A stretch of 15,891 nt of DNA from positions 1-15,891 of the forward strand of contig CAZVUN010000064.1 of the NCBI GenBank assembly GCA_964629975.1. Direction: 5' to 3'. This stretch comes from G020354085 sp964629975. Its GTDB lineage: Bacteria; Pseudomonadota; Gammaproteobacteria; Acidiferrobacterales; Sulfurifustaceae. Below the pieces are notes generated by a model. That model was not told where the DNA came from and ran no database searches. It was given only the letters and a program-made list of their open reading frames with translations. This document shows positions 1 through 7,541 of this stretch, piece by piece (the stretch's first letter is position 1; every line of letters starts with the position of its first letter). The position numbers and the translations under genes are program-made.

Positions 1-692
1 AGCTCGTGCAGGCACTCGAAGTACGCCATCTCCGGCGGATAGCCGGCCTCGACCAGCGTTTCGAAGCCGGCCTGCACCAGGTGCGTGGCACCGCCGCACA
101 GCACCGCCTGCTCGCCGAACAGGTCGGTCTCGGTCTCGTCCTTGAAGGTGGTCTCGATGATGCCGGCGCGCCCCCCGCCGATGGCCGCGGCATAGGACAG
201 CGCGGTGGCCTTGGCGCTTCCCGAGGCGTCCTGCTTGACCGCGATCAGGCACGGCACGCCGCCGCCCTGGGTGAAGGTCGAGCGCACCAGGTGCCCCGGG
301 CCCTTGGGCGCGACCATGATGACGTCGAGGTCGGCGCGCGGCTGGATGAAGCCGAAATGGATCGAGAAACCGTGCGCCACGGCGAGCGTCGCGCCCTGCT
401 TGAGGTTCGGCTCGATGCTTTCCTTGTAGAGCTTCTTGTGCTGTTCGTCCGGCGCCAGGATCATCACCACGTCCGCCTCCCGGACCGCGTCGGGGATGTT
501 CTTGACGGTGAGACCGGCGTTCTTGGCCTTGGCGACCGACGCCGAGCCCTCGCGCAGCGCGACGCGCACATCCACACCGCTGTCCTTGAGATTGAGCGCG
601 TGGGCGTGACCCTGCGAGCCGTAGCCGACGATCGCAACCTTCTTGCCACGAATGATGGAAAGATCCGCGTCTTTGTCGTAATAGACCTTCAT
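1..692 (-). CDS. ilvC: Ketol-acid reductoisomerase (NADP+), class I, 3' end missing
   Basis: Converts acetolactate or acetohydroxybutyrate to the dihydroxy acid, with Mg2+ and NADPH, in valine, leucine and isoleucine synthesis. The ATG at 692-690 opens a frame with no stop to the left edge, so about 230 codons of the usual ~338 are present. The start reads MKVYYDKDADLSIIRGKK. Then come the Rossmann motif GYGSQGHAHALNL (residues ~23-35), the NADPH-specificity loop LREGS (~46-50), VAHGF with the catalytic-region histidine (~108), and the metal-binding stretch KDETETDLFGEQ (~185-196). The whole N-terminal dinucleotide domain and the start of the knotted C-terminal domain are present. It is the third gene of ilvB-ilvN-ilvC, 107 bases after ilvN. 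The Shine-Dalgarno site is only a weak AGGGG about 6 bases before the ATG. Confidence 0.97.
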   Translation of the reverse strand, partial: MKVYYDKDADLSIIRGKKVAIVGYGSQGHAHALNLKDSGVDVRVALREGSASVAKAKNAGLTVKNIPDAVREADVVMILAPDEQHKKLYKESIEPNLKQGATLAVAHGFSIHFGFIQPRADLDVIMVAPKGPGHLVRSTFTQGGGVPCLIAVKQDASGSAKATALSYAAAIGGGRAGIIETTFKDETETDLFGEQAVLCGGATHLVQAGFETLVEAGYPPEMAYFECLHE

Positions 693-714
693 GTCAACCC
701 CTGCTTTTTGTTTC

Positions 715-787
715 CTGGTTTCTGGTTTCGAGTCCCGGGTTGGACGGCTTCGGGCCTAGGAAAGCTCGCGGCCCGAGACGCGAAACC
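715..787. repeat. Short repeat-rich gap between ilvN and ilvC
   Basis: The 107-base ilvN-ilvC gap (693-799) holds a tandem CTGGTTT pair (715-728), then CCCGGGT, and a GAAACCC at 782 that can pair with the upstream GGTTTC. A similar arrangement, TGGTTTCG then CCCGGGT then GAAACC, occurs at 6046-6092 before cysS. It may be a dispersed intergenic repeat or an mRNA processing or stability hairpin. No convincing promoter for ilvC is visible, so ilvC is probably read from the ilvB promoter. Confidence 0.35.
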
Positions 788-799
788 CGACACTGCGGT

Positions 800-1291
800 T
801 CAAGCCCGCAGGCTCTTCTCGCCGCGCGCGATGCCGGACACGCCGGAGCGCACGGTCTCGACGATGCCGGCGCCGCGCACCGCCTGGATGAAGGCATCGA
901 GCTTGTCCCCCGTGCCGGTCAGCTCGATCGTGTAGGTCTGCTCGGTCACGTCAATGATGCGACCACGGAAGATGTCGACCAAGCGCTTGACCTCGTCGCG
1001 CATGCTGCCGGAGGCCTTGACCTTGATGAGCAACATCTCGCGCTCGATGTGCGTGCCCTCGGTCAGGTCGATGAGCTTGACCACGTCAATGAGCTTGTTG
1101 AGCTGCTTGGTGATCTGCTCAATCACCTCGTCCGAGCCGCGCGTGACCAGCGTCATGCGCGACAGCGTCGGGTCCTCGGTCGGCGCCACGGTGAGCGATT
1201 CGATGTTGTAGCCGCGCGCGGAGAACAGCCCGGCCACGCGTGACAGCGCACCGGCCTCGTTCTCCAGCAGGATCGAGATGATGTGGCGCAT
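800..1291 (-). CDS. ilvN: Acetolactate synthase, small regulatory subunit
   Basis: Regulatory subunit of acetohydroxyacid synthase. It binds valine and stimulates and feedback-inhibits the large subunit. The product is 163 residues, the same size as E. coli IlvH. The N-terminal ACT domain begins MRHIISILLENEAGALSRVA. N11, G14 and N29 match the valine-contacting positions known in IlvH-type subunits. The C-terminal half (residues ~80-163) is the ALS_ss_C domain. The start ATG (1291-1289) overlaps the ilvB stop by one base (TGATG), which implies translational coupling and matched amounts of the two subunits. The name could equally be ilvH, since its length and partner resemble the IlvIH isozyme. 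Confidence 0.96.
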   Translation of the reverse strand: MRHIISILLENEAGALSRVAGLFSARGYNIESLTVAPTEDPTLSRMTLVTRGSDEVIEQITKQLNKLIDVVKLIDLTEGTHIEREMLLIKVKASGSMRDEVKRLVDIFRGRIIDVTEQTYTIELTGTGDKLDAFIQAVRGAGIVETVRSGVSGIARGEKSLRA

Positions 1292-3024
1292 CAGGCCAGC
1301 TCCCGCTCGTCCGCCGCGCGCGCCTGCGCCGGCGACAGCACCATCTCGTGCTGCCCCTTGCCAGCGGCGACCATCGGGTAGACGTTTTCCGACTGATCGG
1401 TGATGAAGTCCATGAACACCAGGCGGTCCTTCCGCTTGAGACCGTCCTTGAGCGCGCCCTCCACGTCCTCGGTGCGCTCCACGCGGATGCCGACATGCCC
1501 GTAGGCCTCGGCCAGCTTGATGAAATCCGGCAGCGCATCCATGTACGAGTGCGAGTAGCGCGACTCGTAGAAGAACTCCTGCCACTGGCGCACCATGCCC
1601 ATGTAGCGGTTGTTGAGATTGACGATCTTGATCGGCAGATCGTACTGCTTGCAGGTCGAGAGCTCCTGGATGCACATCTGGATCGAGGCCTCGCCGGTCA
1701 CGCACACCACCGTCGCGTCCGGATGGGCGAACTGCACCCCCATCGCAGCCGGCAGGCCGAAGCCCATGGTGCCGAGACCGCCGGAGTTGATCCAGCGGCG
1801 CGGCTTGTTGAACTTGTAGAACTGCGCGGCCCACATCTGGTGCTGGCCCACGTCCGAGGTCACGAACGCATCACCGAGGGTGAGCTCGTGCAGCTTCTCG
1901 ATCACGTACTGCGGCTTGATCAGCTGGCTCTTGCGGTCGAACGCCAGGCAGTCGAGCTTGCGCCACGCGTTGATTCTCCCCCACCAGGCGTCGAGGGCCG
2001 CAGCGTCGGGCTTGTGCTTCGACTCCTTGGCAACCTTGATCATGTCGCGCAGCACCGCCTTCACGTCGCCCACGATCGGCACGTCGACGCGCACGTTCTT
2101 CGAGATCGACGCGGGGTCGATGTCGATGTGGATGATCTCGGCCTGGGGGCAGAACTTCTTGACGTCGCCGGTGACACGGTCGTCGAAACGCGCCCCGACG
2201 GCGAGCAGCACGTCGCACTCGTGCATGCCCATGTTGGCCTCGTAGGTGCCGTGCATGCCGAGCATGCCGACGAACAGCGGGTCGTTGGCCGGGAATGCGC
2301 CGAGCCCCATCAACGTGTTCGTGCACGGGTAGCCGAGCAGGCGCACGAACTCGGTGAGCTCGGCCGCGGCCTCGCTCAGGATCACGCCACCCCCGGTATA
2401 GATCATCGGGCGCTTGGCGCCGAGCAGCAGATCGACCGCGCGCTTGATCTGGCCCGGGTGGCCCTTGGTCACCGGGTTGTAGGACCGCAGCTCGACCCTG
2501 GATGGATAGTGGTACTCGCAGCGCGCCGCGGTGACGTCCTTCGGGATATCGACGAGCACCGGACCGGGGCGGCCGGTGGTGGCGATATAGAACGCCTTCT
2601 TGACGACGGTGGCCAGGTCTTTCACGTCCTTGACCAGGAAATTGTGCTTGACGCACGGGCGCGTGATGCCGACGGCGTCCACTTCCTGGAACGCGTCGTT
2701 GCCGATGAGCGCGGTCGACACCTGGCCGCTGAACACCACGAGCGGAATGGAGTCCATGTAGGCGGTGGCGATGCCGGTCACGGTATTGGTGACACCCGGG
2801 CCGGAGGTCACCAGCACCACGCCCGGCTTGCCGGTCGAACGCGCGTAGCCATCGGCCGCATGGGTCGCGCCCTGCTCATGGCGCACCAGGATGTGCTTGA
2901 CGTCCTCCTGGCGGTAGAGCGCATCGTAGATGTGCAGTGCTGCGCCCCCCGGATAGCCGAACACGTATTCGACGCCCTCGTCTTTCAGACAACGGACAAA
3001 GATTTCTGCGCCAGTCAGTTCCAC
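1291..3024 (-). CDS. ilvB: Acetolactate synthase, large catalytic subunit (ThDP/FAD)
   Basis: Condenses pyruvate with pyruvate or 2-oxobutyrate, the committed step of branched-chain amino acid synthesis. With the GTG start at 3024-3022 the product is 577 residues and begins VELTGAEIFVRCLKDEGVEY, as IlvB/IlvI proteins do. Visible features are the ThDP-activating glutamate in VRHEQGAT (E50), the FAD/middle domain with GGGVILSEAAAELTEFVR and the GTYEANMGMHECD loop, and the ThDP/Mg motif TGEASIQM (443-450) ending in NLNN (469-472). The next stretch, RYMGMVRQWQEFFYESRYS, is typical of the anabolic enzyme. The usual GDG of the cofactor motif reads GEA here. The frame stays open 13 codons further upstream, but a GAGG site 5 bases before the GTG and family alignment favour the GTG. 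It overlaps ilvN by one base. Confidence 0.96.
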   Translation of the reverse strand: MELTGAEIFVRCLKDEGVEYVFGYPGGAALHIYDALYRQEDVKHILVRHEQGATHAADGYARSTGKPGVVLVTSGPGVTNTVTGIATAYMDSIPLVVFSGQVSTALIGNDAFQEVDAVGITRPCVKHNFLVKDVKDLATVVKKAFYIATTGRPGPVLVDIPKDVTAARCEYHYPSRVELRSYNPVTKGHPGQIKRAVDLLLGAKRPMIYTGGGVILSEAAAELTEFVRLLGYPCTNTLMGLGAFPANDPLFVGMLGMHGTYEANMGMHECDVLLAVGARFDDRVTGDVKKFCPQAEIIHIDIDPASISKNVRVDVPIVGDVKAVLRDMIKVAKESKHKPDAAALDAWWGRINAWRKLDCLAFDRKSQLIKPQYVIEKLHELTLGDAFVTSDVGQHQMWAAQFYKFNKPRRWINSGGLGTMGFGLPAAMGVQFAHPDATVVCVTGEASIQMCIQELSTCKQYDLPIKIVNLNNRYMGMVRQWQEFFYESRYSHSYMDALPDFIKLAEAYGHVGIRVERTEDVEGALKDGLKRKDRLVFMDFITDQSENVYPMVAAGKGQHEMVLSPAQARAADERELA

Positions 3025-3029
3025 AGCCG

Positions 3030-3033
3030 CCTC
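3030..3033 (-). promoter_or_regulatory. Ribosome binding site GAGG deciding the ilvB start
   Basis: On the minus strand GAGG lies 5 bases before the GTG at 3024. This supports the GTG start over the upstream in-frame candidate at 3063. Confidence 0.6.
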
Positions 3034-3036
3034 GGG

Positions 3037-3103
3037 AAAACAAGAAAGCCCGTCCTGCCCCAAAACCGGGCACGAGCGGGCCCCTTACAGCCTGTTCCGG
3101 TTT
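3037..3103 (-). promoter_or_regulatory. ilvB leader with two mutually exclusive hairpins (possible attenuator)
   Basis: On the minus strand AAACCGG (3103-3097) can pair with CCGGTTT (3069-3063). Alternatively GCCCG (3071-3067) can pair with CGGGC (3052-3048), which is followed by a T-rich run, TTTCTTGTTTT (3047-3037), resembling a weak terminator. The two stems share bases and cannot coexist. No leader peptide rich in Val, Leu or Ile is visible, so classic ribosome-mediated attenuation is not supported. The stems are short and the T-run is interrupted. Confidence 0.25.
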
Positions 3104-3114
3104 ACTCGCGCTGA

Positions 3115-3143
3115 AACTTACTTATAAGAGTGCGCACGGTCAA
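3115..3143 (-). promoter_or_regulatory. Candidate sigma70 promoter for ilvBNC
   Basis: On the minus strand the -35 box is TTGACC (3143-3138), the spacer is 17 bases, and the -10 box is TAAGTT (3120-3115). The -35 matches consensus at 5 of 6 positions and the -10 is weak. It would start transcription about 80 bases before the ilvB GTG. It lies in the 220-base gap 3025-3244, the only long upstream region of the operon. Confidence 0.45.
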
Positions 3144-3179
3144 TGGGTTCGCGCAAAAACAGCCGGTTTTCGCGGCGTG

Positions 3180-3216
3180 AAAAGCCGCCGCCCCGAGCCG
3201 CCGGCCCTTGGCGGCG
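3180..3216 (-). terminator. Candidate intrinsic terminator after the amine oxidase gene
   Basis: On the minus strand GCCGCC (3216-3211), a 7-base loop and GGCGGC (3203-3198) form a hairpin. A second GGCGGC (3190-3185) directly before a run of five T (3184-3180) can compete for the same 5' arm. It sits about 30 bases after the amine oxidase stop and would separate that gene from ilvBNC. Confidence 0.4.
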
Positions 3217-3244
3217 TCGGGCAACGCGTGAGCGGCAGTCGCCG

Positions 3245-4564
3245 TCACGCGCCTGCCGCATTGACCTCACGCGCGGCGCGCCGCCCGGACTCGAGCGCCC
3301 CCTGCATCCACGCATTGCCGGACGCCGACGTATGTTCCCCGGCGAAATGGATGCGCCCCTCGACCGCCGCGGCAGCGACCGCCTGTCCGGGCGCCGGCGC
3401 TGAATAGGCGCCACCCGCCCAGCGGTCCTGGCACCAGTACTTCTCGACGACGCGCTCGACGCTCGCACGCGCACCGGGAAACACCTCCTCGAGGCGGTCG
3501 AGCGCCACCTCGATGCGGCCGCCTTCGCCATGCGCCAGCATCTGGATCGCCTGGGTGTGGCGCAGGTAGATCTGCAGAAGTCCGCGCGTGCCGGCCTGGT
3601 GCAGGCTCGGCTGCCAGATCTCGGCGGGCCAGTCGGTGATGGCGAAGCCGTTCTCGCCGCGCGCCTGCCAGAAGCGGCTGCGCGTCTGCACGCACATGCG
3701 CGCCGCCATGGCATAGGCGAGGTCTTCGATCACCGCACGCTTCGGCGCGCTCCACGCGGGCGCCACCTCGATGTGGCGCAACACCGGAAACGGAACGGCA
3801 CACACCACACGATCGGCTTGCATGCTGTGCATTGTCCCGCGCTGCGCAAAGTGCACGCGCACCCCCTGCGACTCCTGCTCGATGCGCCGGACCGGGGATG
3901 CGTAGATCACGCGCGCCCCCAGTTGCACGGCGAATGCGCGCGGCAGCAGGTCATTGCCGCCGCGAATGCGGCTCCAGCGGGCACGCCCGTTCAGGCGGAT
4001 GCCATGCCACTCCCCGTCCAGATGCGAACCCACCTGCGCCTGCACGGCATCGGCGAACGCGCGCCATTGCAGGTGCCGGCGCTGGCCGTCCAGCCAACCG
4101 ACCAGCAGACCATCCGCCGGGTAGAACGGTTCGAGTGGCAGACCGAACTGGCGCACGTAGCGCAACGTCAGCGCATGGCCGTCGGCGATGCGCGCGGCGC
4201 CGGCCTCCGCCCACAGACCATCGGCCAGCGGCTCGCGGAAGGTCAGCACCCGCCCGCCCGGTCGTGACTGGGCCTCGAGCACCACGACATCGTGCCCCGC
4301 GCGCGTCAGCTCATACGCCGCCGACAAGCCGGCGAGCCCGGCGCCCACCACGATGACTCTCCTGGCCGGACCGCGACGCTCGAGCACCTCCTCGGATTCG
4401 CAGGCCGTGAGCGCCACACCCAACGCGCCGGAGGCGCACGCCGCCACGGCACCCGCGGCGTACCTCAACAGCGCGCGCCGAGATTCATTCGCCGCCGCGA
4501 CCGCCGGCTGACCGGGTGGCCGTGCGCGAACGCATGGCGTGCCGCGCATCGGACGCGACGTCAT
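3245..4564 (-). CDS. Flavin monoamine oxidase family protein, Tat-exported lipoprotein (predicted)
   Basis: FAD-dependent amine/L-amino-acid oxidase family; the substrate cannot be read from the sequence. With the ATG at 4564 the product is 439 residues. The N-terminus carries a twin-arginine motif SRRALLR (RR at 29-30), a hydrophobic alanine-rich stretch, and then a lipobox LTAC (C55). This predicts folding with FAD in the cytoplasm, Tat export and lipid anchoring. The mature part starts with the Rossmann motif VIVVGAGLAGLSAAYEL (71-87), E97 for the FAD ribose, and RPGGRV (101-106). It ends with WAGGAYSAPAPGQ and the C-terminal FAD motif HFAGEHTSASGNAWMQGA (from ~406), as in the family. A GTG at 4579 and an ATG at 4549 are alternative starts, and none has a clear ribosome binding site. 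It is flanked by cysS and ilvB and has no obvious partner gene. Confidence 0.85.
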   Translation of the reverse strand: MTSRPMRGTPCVRARPPGQPAVAAANESRRALLRYAAGAVAACASGALGVALTACESEEVLERRGPARRVIVVGAGLAGLSAAYELTRAGHDVVVLEAQSRPGGRVLTFREPLADGLWAEAGAARIADGHALTLRYVRQFGLPLEPFYPADGLLVGWLDGQRRHLQWRAFADAVQAQVGSHLDGEWHGIRLNGRARWSRIRGGNDLLPRAFAVQLGARVIYASPVRRIEQESQGVRVHFAQRGTMHSMQADRVVCAVPFPVLRHIEVAPAWSAPKRAVIEDLAYAMAARMCVQTRSRFWQARGENGFAITDWPAEIWQPSLHQAGTRGLLQIYLRHTQAIQMLAHGEGGRIEVALDRLEEVFPGARASVERVVEKYWCQDRWAGGAYSAPAPGQAVAAAAVEGRIHFAGEHTSASGNAWMQGALESGRRAAREVNAAGA

Positions 4565-4595
4565 GCGCACGCAAGACACGCTGCCGCACTCATTC

Positions 4596-4621
4596 GGGGC
4601 GCTCGATCACGCAGACGCCCC
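4596..4621 (-). terminator. GC-rich hairpin between cysS and the amine oxidase gene
   Basis: On the minus strand GGGGCG and CGCCCC close a 13-14 base loop, starting about 20 bases after the cysS stop. No T-run follows, so it is at best a weak or factor-assisted terminator, or an mRNA 3'-end protector. Confidence 0.3.
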
Positions 4622-4642
4622 ACACCCTTCCGGCGAACGCAG

Positions 4643-6025
4643 CTAGGCACGGCGCCAGGTCGTACCGGCCGGACCGTCCTCAAGCAGGACCCCCTGACGC
4701 TTGAGTTCATCACGGATGCGATCGCTCTCGGCCCAGTTCCTGGCCTTGCGGGCGGCCGTACGCTGGGCGATCAGCGCCTCGATCTGCTCGGCGCTGAGCC
4801 CCGCGCCGGCCTCCCCGCCCTGAAGAAACGCATCCGGGCGGCGTTGCAGCAACCCGAGGATCGCACCCAGACGCCGCAGGCTCTCCGCATACTGCGCCGC
4901 CACCTGCGGCGCGCTGTCCCGCAGGCGGTTGATCTCGCGTGCCAGATCGAACAGCACCGACAGCGCCTCCGCGGTGTTGAAGTCATCGTCCATCGCGGCC
5001 AGGAAGCGTGCCTCCTGGTCGCCCGCGCCTGCCTGCGCGCTCGTCGGCAGGCCCTTGAGGGCGGTGTAGAGGCGCGCGAGCGCGCTCTTCGCCTGCGCCA
5101 GCGACTCGTCCGAATAGTCGAGCGGACTGCGGTAGTGACTGGCGAGGATGAAGTAGCGCACCACCTCGGGATCGTATTGCTTGAGCACCTCGCGCACGGT
5201 GAAGAAATTGCCGAGCGACTTCGACATCTTCTCCTCATTGACGCGCACGAAGCCGACGTGCATCCAGGTGTTGACGAACCGCTCGCCGGTCGCGGCTTCG
5301 CTCTGGGCGATCTCGTTTTCGTGGTGCGGAAACTGCAGATCGCGGCCACCGCCGTGGATGTCGAAATGCGGCCCCAGGCAATGCGTGGACATGGCCGAAC
5401 ATTCGATGTGCCAGCCGGGCCGGCCCGGGCCCCAGGGCGAGGCCCACTGCGGCTCGCCGGGCTTGGCGGCCTTCCACAGGACAAAGTCGAGCGGGTCTTC
5501 CTTGTCCTCGCCGACTTCCACGCGCGCGCCGACGCGCAGGTCGTCGAGCGACTTGCCGGACAACGCGCCGTACGGGGAGAACTTGCGCACACGATAGTAG
5601 ACGTCGGCATTGGCGGCACGGTAGGCGTAGGACTTGTGCTGCAAGGTCGCGATCATGGCCAGCATCTGATCCATGTACTGCGTGGCGCGCGGCTCCAGGT
5701 CGGGCGGCAGGACCCCCAAGGCGCGCTCGTCCTCGTGCATGGCGTCGATGAAACGCGCCGTGAGGGCACGGAAGTCTTCCTTGTTCTCGTTGGCGCGCTT
5801 GATGATCTTGTCGTCGATGTCGGTGATATTGCGCACGTACGTCACCTTGTAGCCGCGCGCGCGCAGGTAGCGCGCCACCATGTCGAACACCACCATGACG
5901 CGCGCATGCCCGAGGTGGCAGTAGTCGTACACGGTCATGCCGCACACGTACATGCGCACCTCGCCCGGCACGATCGGCGTGAATGGTTCCTTCGCCTTGG
6001 TGAGGCTGTTGTAGATCTGAAGCAT
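4643..6025 (-). CDS. cysS: Cysteine--tRNA ligase
   Basis: Charges tRNA-Cys with cysteine in the cytoplasm. The product is 460 residues, against 461 in E. coli. The class I signature is complete: HLGH at 37-40 (HIGH motif) and KMSKS at 266-270. The zinc that selects cysteine is held by C28 (YVCGMTVYD), C209 (HIECSAMS), H234 and E238 (FPHHENE), all present. The N-terminus MLQIYNSLTKAKEPF is the family standard, so the ATG at 6025 is secure although no strong ribosome binding site precedes it. The C-terminal anticodon-binding helical region (from ~310) ends in a normal ...DELKRQGVLLEDGPAGTTWRR. It lies 57 bases after gltX and is probably cotranscribed with it. Confidence 0.98.
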   Translation of the reverse strand: MLQIYNSLTKAKEPFTPIVPGEVRMYVCGMTVYDYCHLGHARVMVVFDMVARYLRARGYKVTYVRNITDIDDKIIKRANENKEDFRALTARFIDAMHEDERALGVLPPDLEPRATQYMDQMLAMIATLQHKSYAYRAANADVYYRVRKFSPYGALSGKSLDDLRVGARVEVGEDKEDPLDFVLWKAAKPGEPQWASPWGPGRPGWHIECSAMSTHCLGPHFDIHGGGRDLQFPHHENEIAQSEAATGERFVNTWMHVGFVRVNEEKMSKSLGNFFTVREVLKQYDPEVVRYFILASHYRSPLDYSDESLAQAKSALARLYTALKGLPTSAQAGAGDQEARFLAAMDDDFNTAEALSVLFDLAREINRLRDSAPQVAAQYAESLRRLGAILGLLQRRPDAFLQGGEAGAGLSAEQIEALIAQRTAARKARNWAESDRIRDELKRQGVLLEDGPAGTTWRRA

Positions 6026-6045
6026 GGCGTGCGGTTCTACGTCTG

Positions 6046-6092
6046 TGGTTTCGCGTTGCCGGCCCCGGGTCTCGCCCTGACACTAGAAACCA
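6046..6092. repeat. TGGTTTC...GAAACCA inverted repeat between gltX and cysS
   Basis: TGGTTTC (6046-6052) and GAAACCA (6086-6092) are 7-base perfect arms separated by 33 bases that include CCCGGGT. One arm covers the last codons of gltX. The left part resembles the element at 723-750 upstream of ilvC (TGGTTTCG, GT, CCCGGGT). Confidence 0.4.
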
Positions 6093-7504
6093 TTGGAGGC
6101 ACCATACGGCGCCAGGCGCCGGCGTGCGCGCTCCACGCCCATCAGCGGCAGGAGTTTCGCCATCTCGGGGCCGTCGAGCTCGCCGGTGAGCGCCGCGCGC
6201 AGTGGCTGGAACAGGGCCTTGCCCGAGACGTTGAGCATATGCCTGATCGTGTTGCTCACTGCCTGGAAGTCGGCACCGTGCTTTTCGAGCGCGCGGCGGG
6301 CCGCGTCGAAGAACTCCGCGCCGGCCGCGACGATGACCTGGTGCGCGGCGTGCCCCGGCACCAGTGCCTCGCCAAAGACCACCTGCGCCCAGCGCAGCGC
6401 GTCGGCCGGGAATACCAGATTGCCACGCACCGCGTCGAGAAACGCCTCTCGCTTGGCGGGCGGCACGAGCGCGTGCACCGCGGGCCCCATCCACGCCCAC
6501 AGCTCGGCGCCCGCAGCATGCAGCACCGCCTGGTGCTGCCAGTGAAGGAGGTGCATCTCGTCGTAATGCGCCGGCGCGCGATGCAGGCGCTCCACGGCGA
6601 AGGCGCGGGCGAGCGCCTCGAGATCAAGAAATCCCGTCGCCTCGTAGGTGTGCCCGAGGCGCGCAAGGTAGTTGTTGATCGCCGACGGCAGGAAACCGGC
6701 GAGCCGCAGCTCCTCGATGCTCTTGGCCCCGGCGCGCTTCGACAGCGGTGTGCCATCGGCCCCCACCACCAGGGCGATGTGCGCATACTGCGGGATCGGC
6801 AGCTCGAGCGCGCGCAGCAGCAGGATCTGGCGCGGCGTGTTGGTGAGGTGATCCTCCCCGCGCAGCACGTGCGTCACGCCCATGAGCGCGTCGTCCAGGG
6901 CGTTGCAGAAGAAGAATGCCGGCGTGCCATCGGAGCGGCGGATGACGAAATCGCCGATGTCGTCGGTGGAAAAGCGCTGCGGGCCGCGCACCTGGTCGGT
7001 GAACTCGATCGTCTGCCCGTCCGGCACACGAAAGCGCAGCGTGGCCGGCAGCCCGGCGGCGAACTTCTCCTGCACCGCCCAGCGGTCGAGGTCGCGGCAG
7101 CGCCCGGCGTAGCGCGGCGGGCGTCCGGCGGCGATCGCGGTCTTGCGCGCCACGGCCAGCTCGTGCTCGCTGCAGAAGCACGGATAGGCCAGCCCGGCGC
7201 GCTCGAGCGCATCGAAATAGCGCTGGTAGATCTCGCCTCGCTGCGACTGGGCGTAGGGTCCGTGCGCACCGCCCACCTCCGGACCCTCGTCCCAGGCGAG
7301 CCCGAGCCAACGGAGATCGGCCTGCAACGCCTGGGCGTACGTTTCGTGCCCGCGCATCGCGTCGGTGTCCTCGAGCCGCAGCAGGAACACGCCGCGCTCG
7401 CGGCGCGCCAGCAGATAGTTGAACAAGGCGGTGCGGATATTGCCGAGGTGCAGCAGGCCCGTGGGGCTGGGGGCGAAACGGCACTTGAACGGGGCGGACG
7501 GCAT
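6083..7504 (-). CDS. gltX: Glutamate--tRNA ligase (GluRS, second sequence type)
   Basis: Charges tRNA with glutamate. The product is 473 residues, a normal length. It starts MPSAPFKCRFAPSPTG, with the HIGH-like HLGN at 19-22 and the KMSKS-like PLSKRAGA after VVGADG. A zinc-type motif is visible as C109-x-C111 and C136, but the fourth position, His in E. coli GltX, is D138. The segments STDDIGDFVIRR, FFFCNALDDALMGVTHVLRGEDH and the short C-terminal half ending LPLMGVERARRRLAPYG resemble the GluRS2 group of organisms with two GltX proteins more than E. coli GltX. Such enzymes may charge tRNA-Gln or both tRNAs; this cannot be decided here. The frame is open upstream to 7687, but the ATG at 7504 is set by the family start. 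Confidence 0.94.
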   Translation of the reverse strand: MPSAPFKCRFAPSPTGLLHLGNIRTALFNYLLARRERGVFLLRLEDTDAMRGHETYAQALQADLRWLGLAWDEGPEVGGAHGPYAQSQRGEIYQRYFDALERAGLAYPCFCSEHELAVARKTAIAAGRPPRYAGRCRDLDRWAVQEKFAAGLPATLRFRVPDGQTIEFTDQVRGPQRFSTDDIGDFVIRRSDGTPAFFFCNALDDALMGVTHVLRGEDHLTNTPRQILLLRALELPIPQYAHIALVVGADGTPLSKRAGAKSIEELRLAGFLPSAINNYLARLGHTYEATGFLDLEALARAFAVERLHRAPAHYDEMHLLHWQHQAVLHAAGAELWAWMGPAVHALVPPAKREAFLDAVRGNLVFPADALRWAQVVFGEALVPGHAAHQVIVAAGAEFFDAARRALEKHGADFQAVSNTIRHMLNVSGKALFQPLRAALTGELDGPEMAKLLPLMGVERARRRLAPYGASNGF

Positions 7505-7541
7505 GCGCGCGCATGGTAGCGAAACTGCCTGTGCGACGAAA

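Noticed and set aside
2876..3073. Possible leader peptide starting at the GTG of 3073 before ilvB
   Set aside because: It reads through into ilvB in another frame and lacks the run of Val, Leu or Ile codons needed for attenuation.
1348..3114. A 588-codon open frame on the plus strand
   Set aside because: It is fully antisense to ilvB and is Val/His/Arg/Leu-rich without recognisable motifs.
4292..7519. A 1075-codon open frame on the plus strand
   Set aside because: It lies antisense to the amine oxidase, cysS and gltX, all of which have intact family motifs. Long antisense frames are expected in GC-rich genes with strong third-position GC. Its product is rich in Arg, His and Leu and shows no domain.
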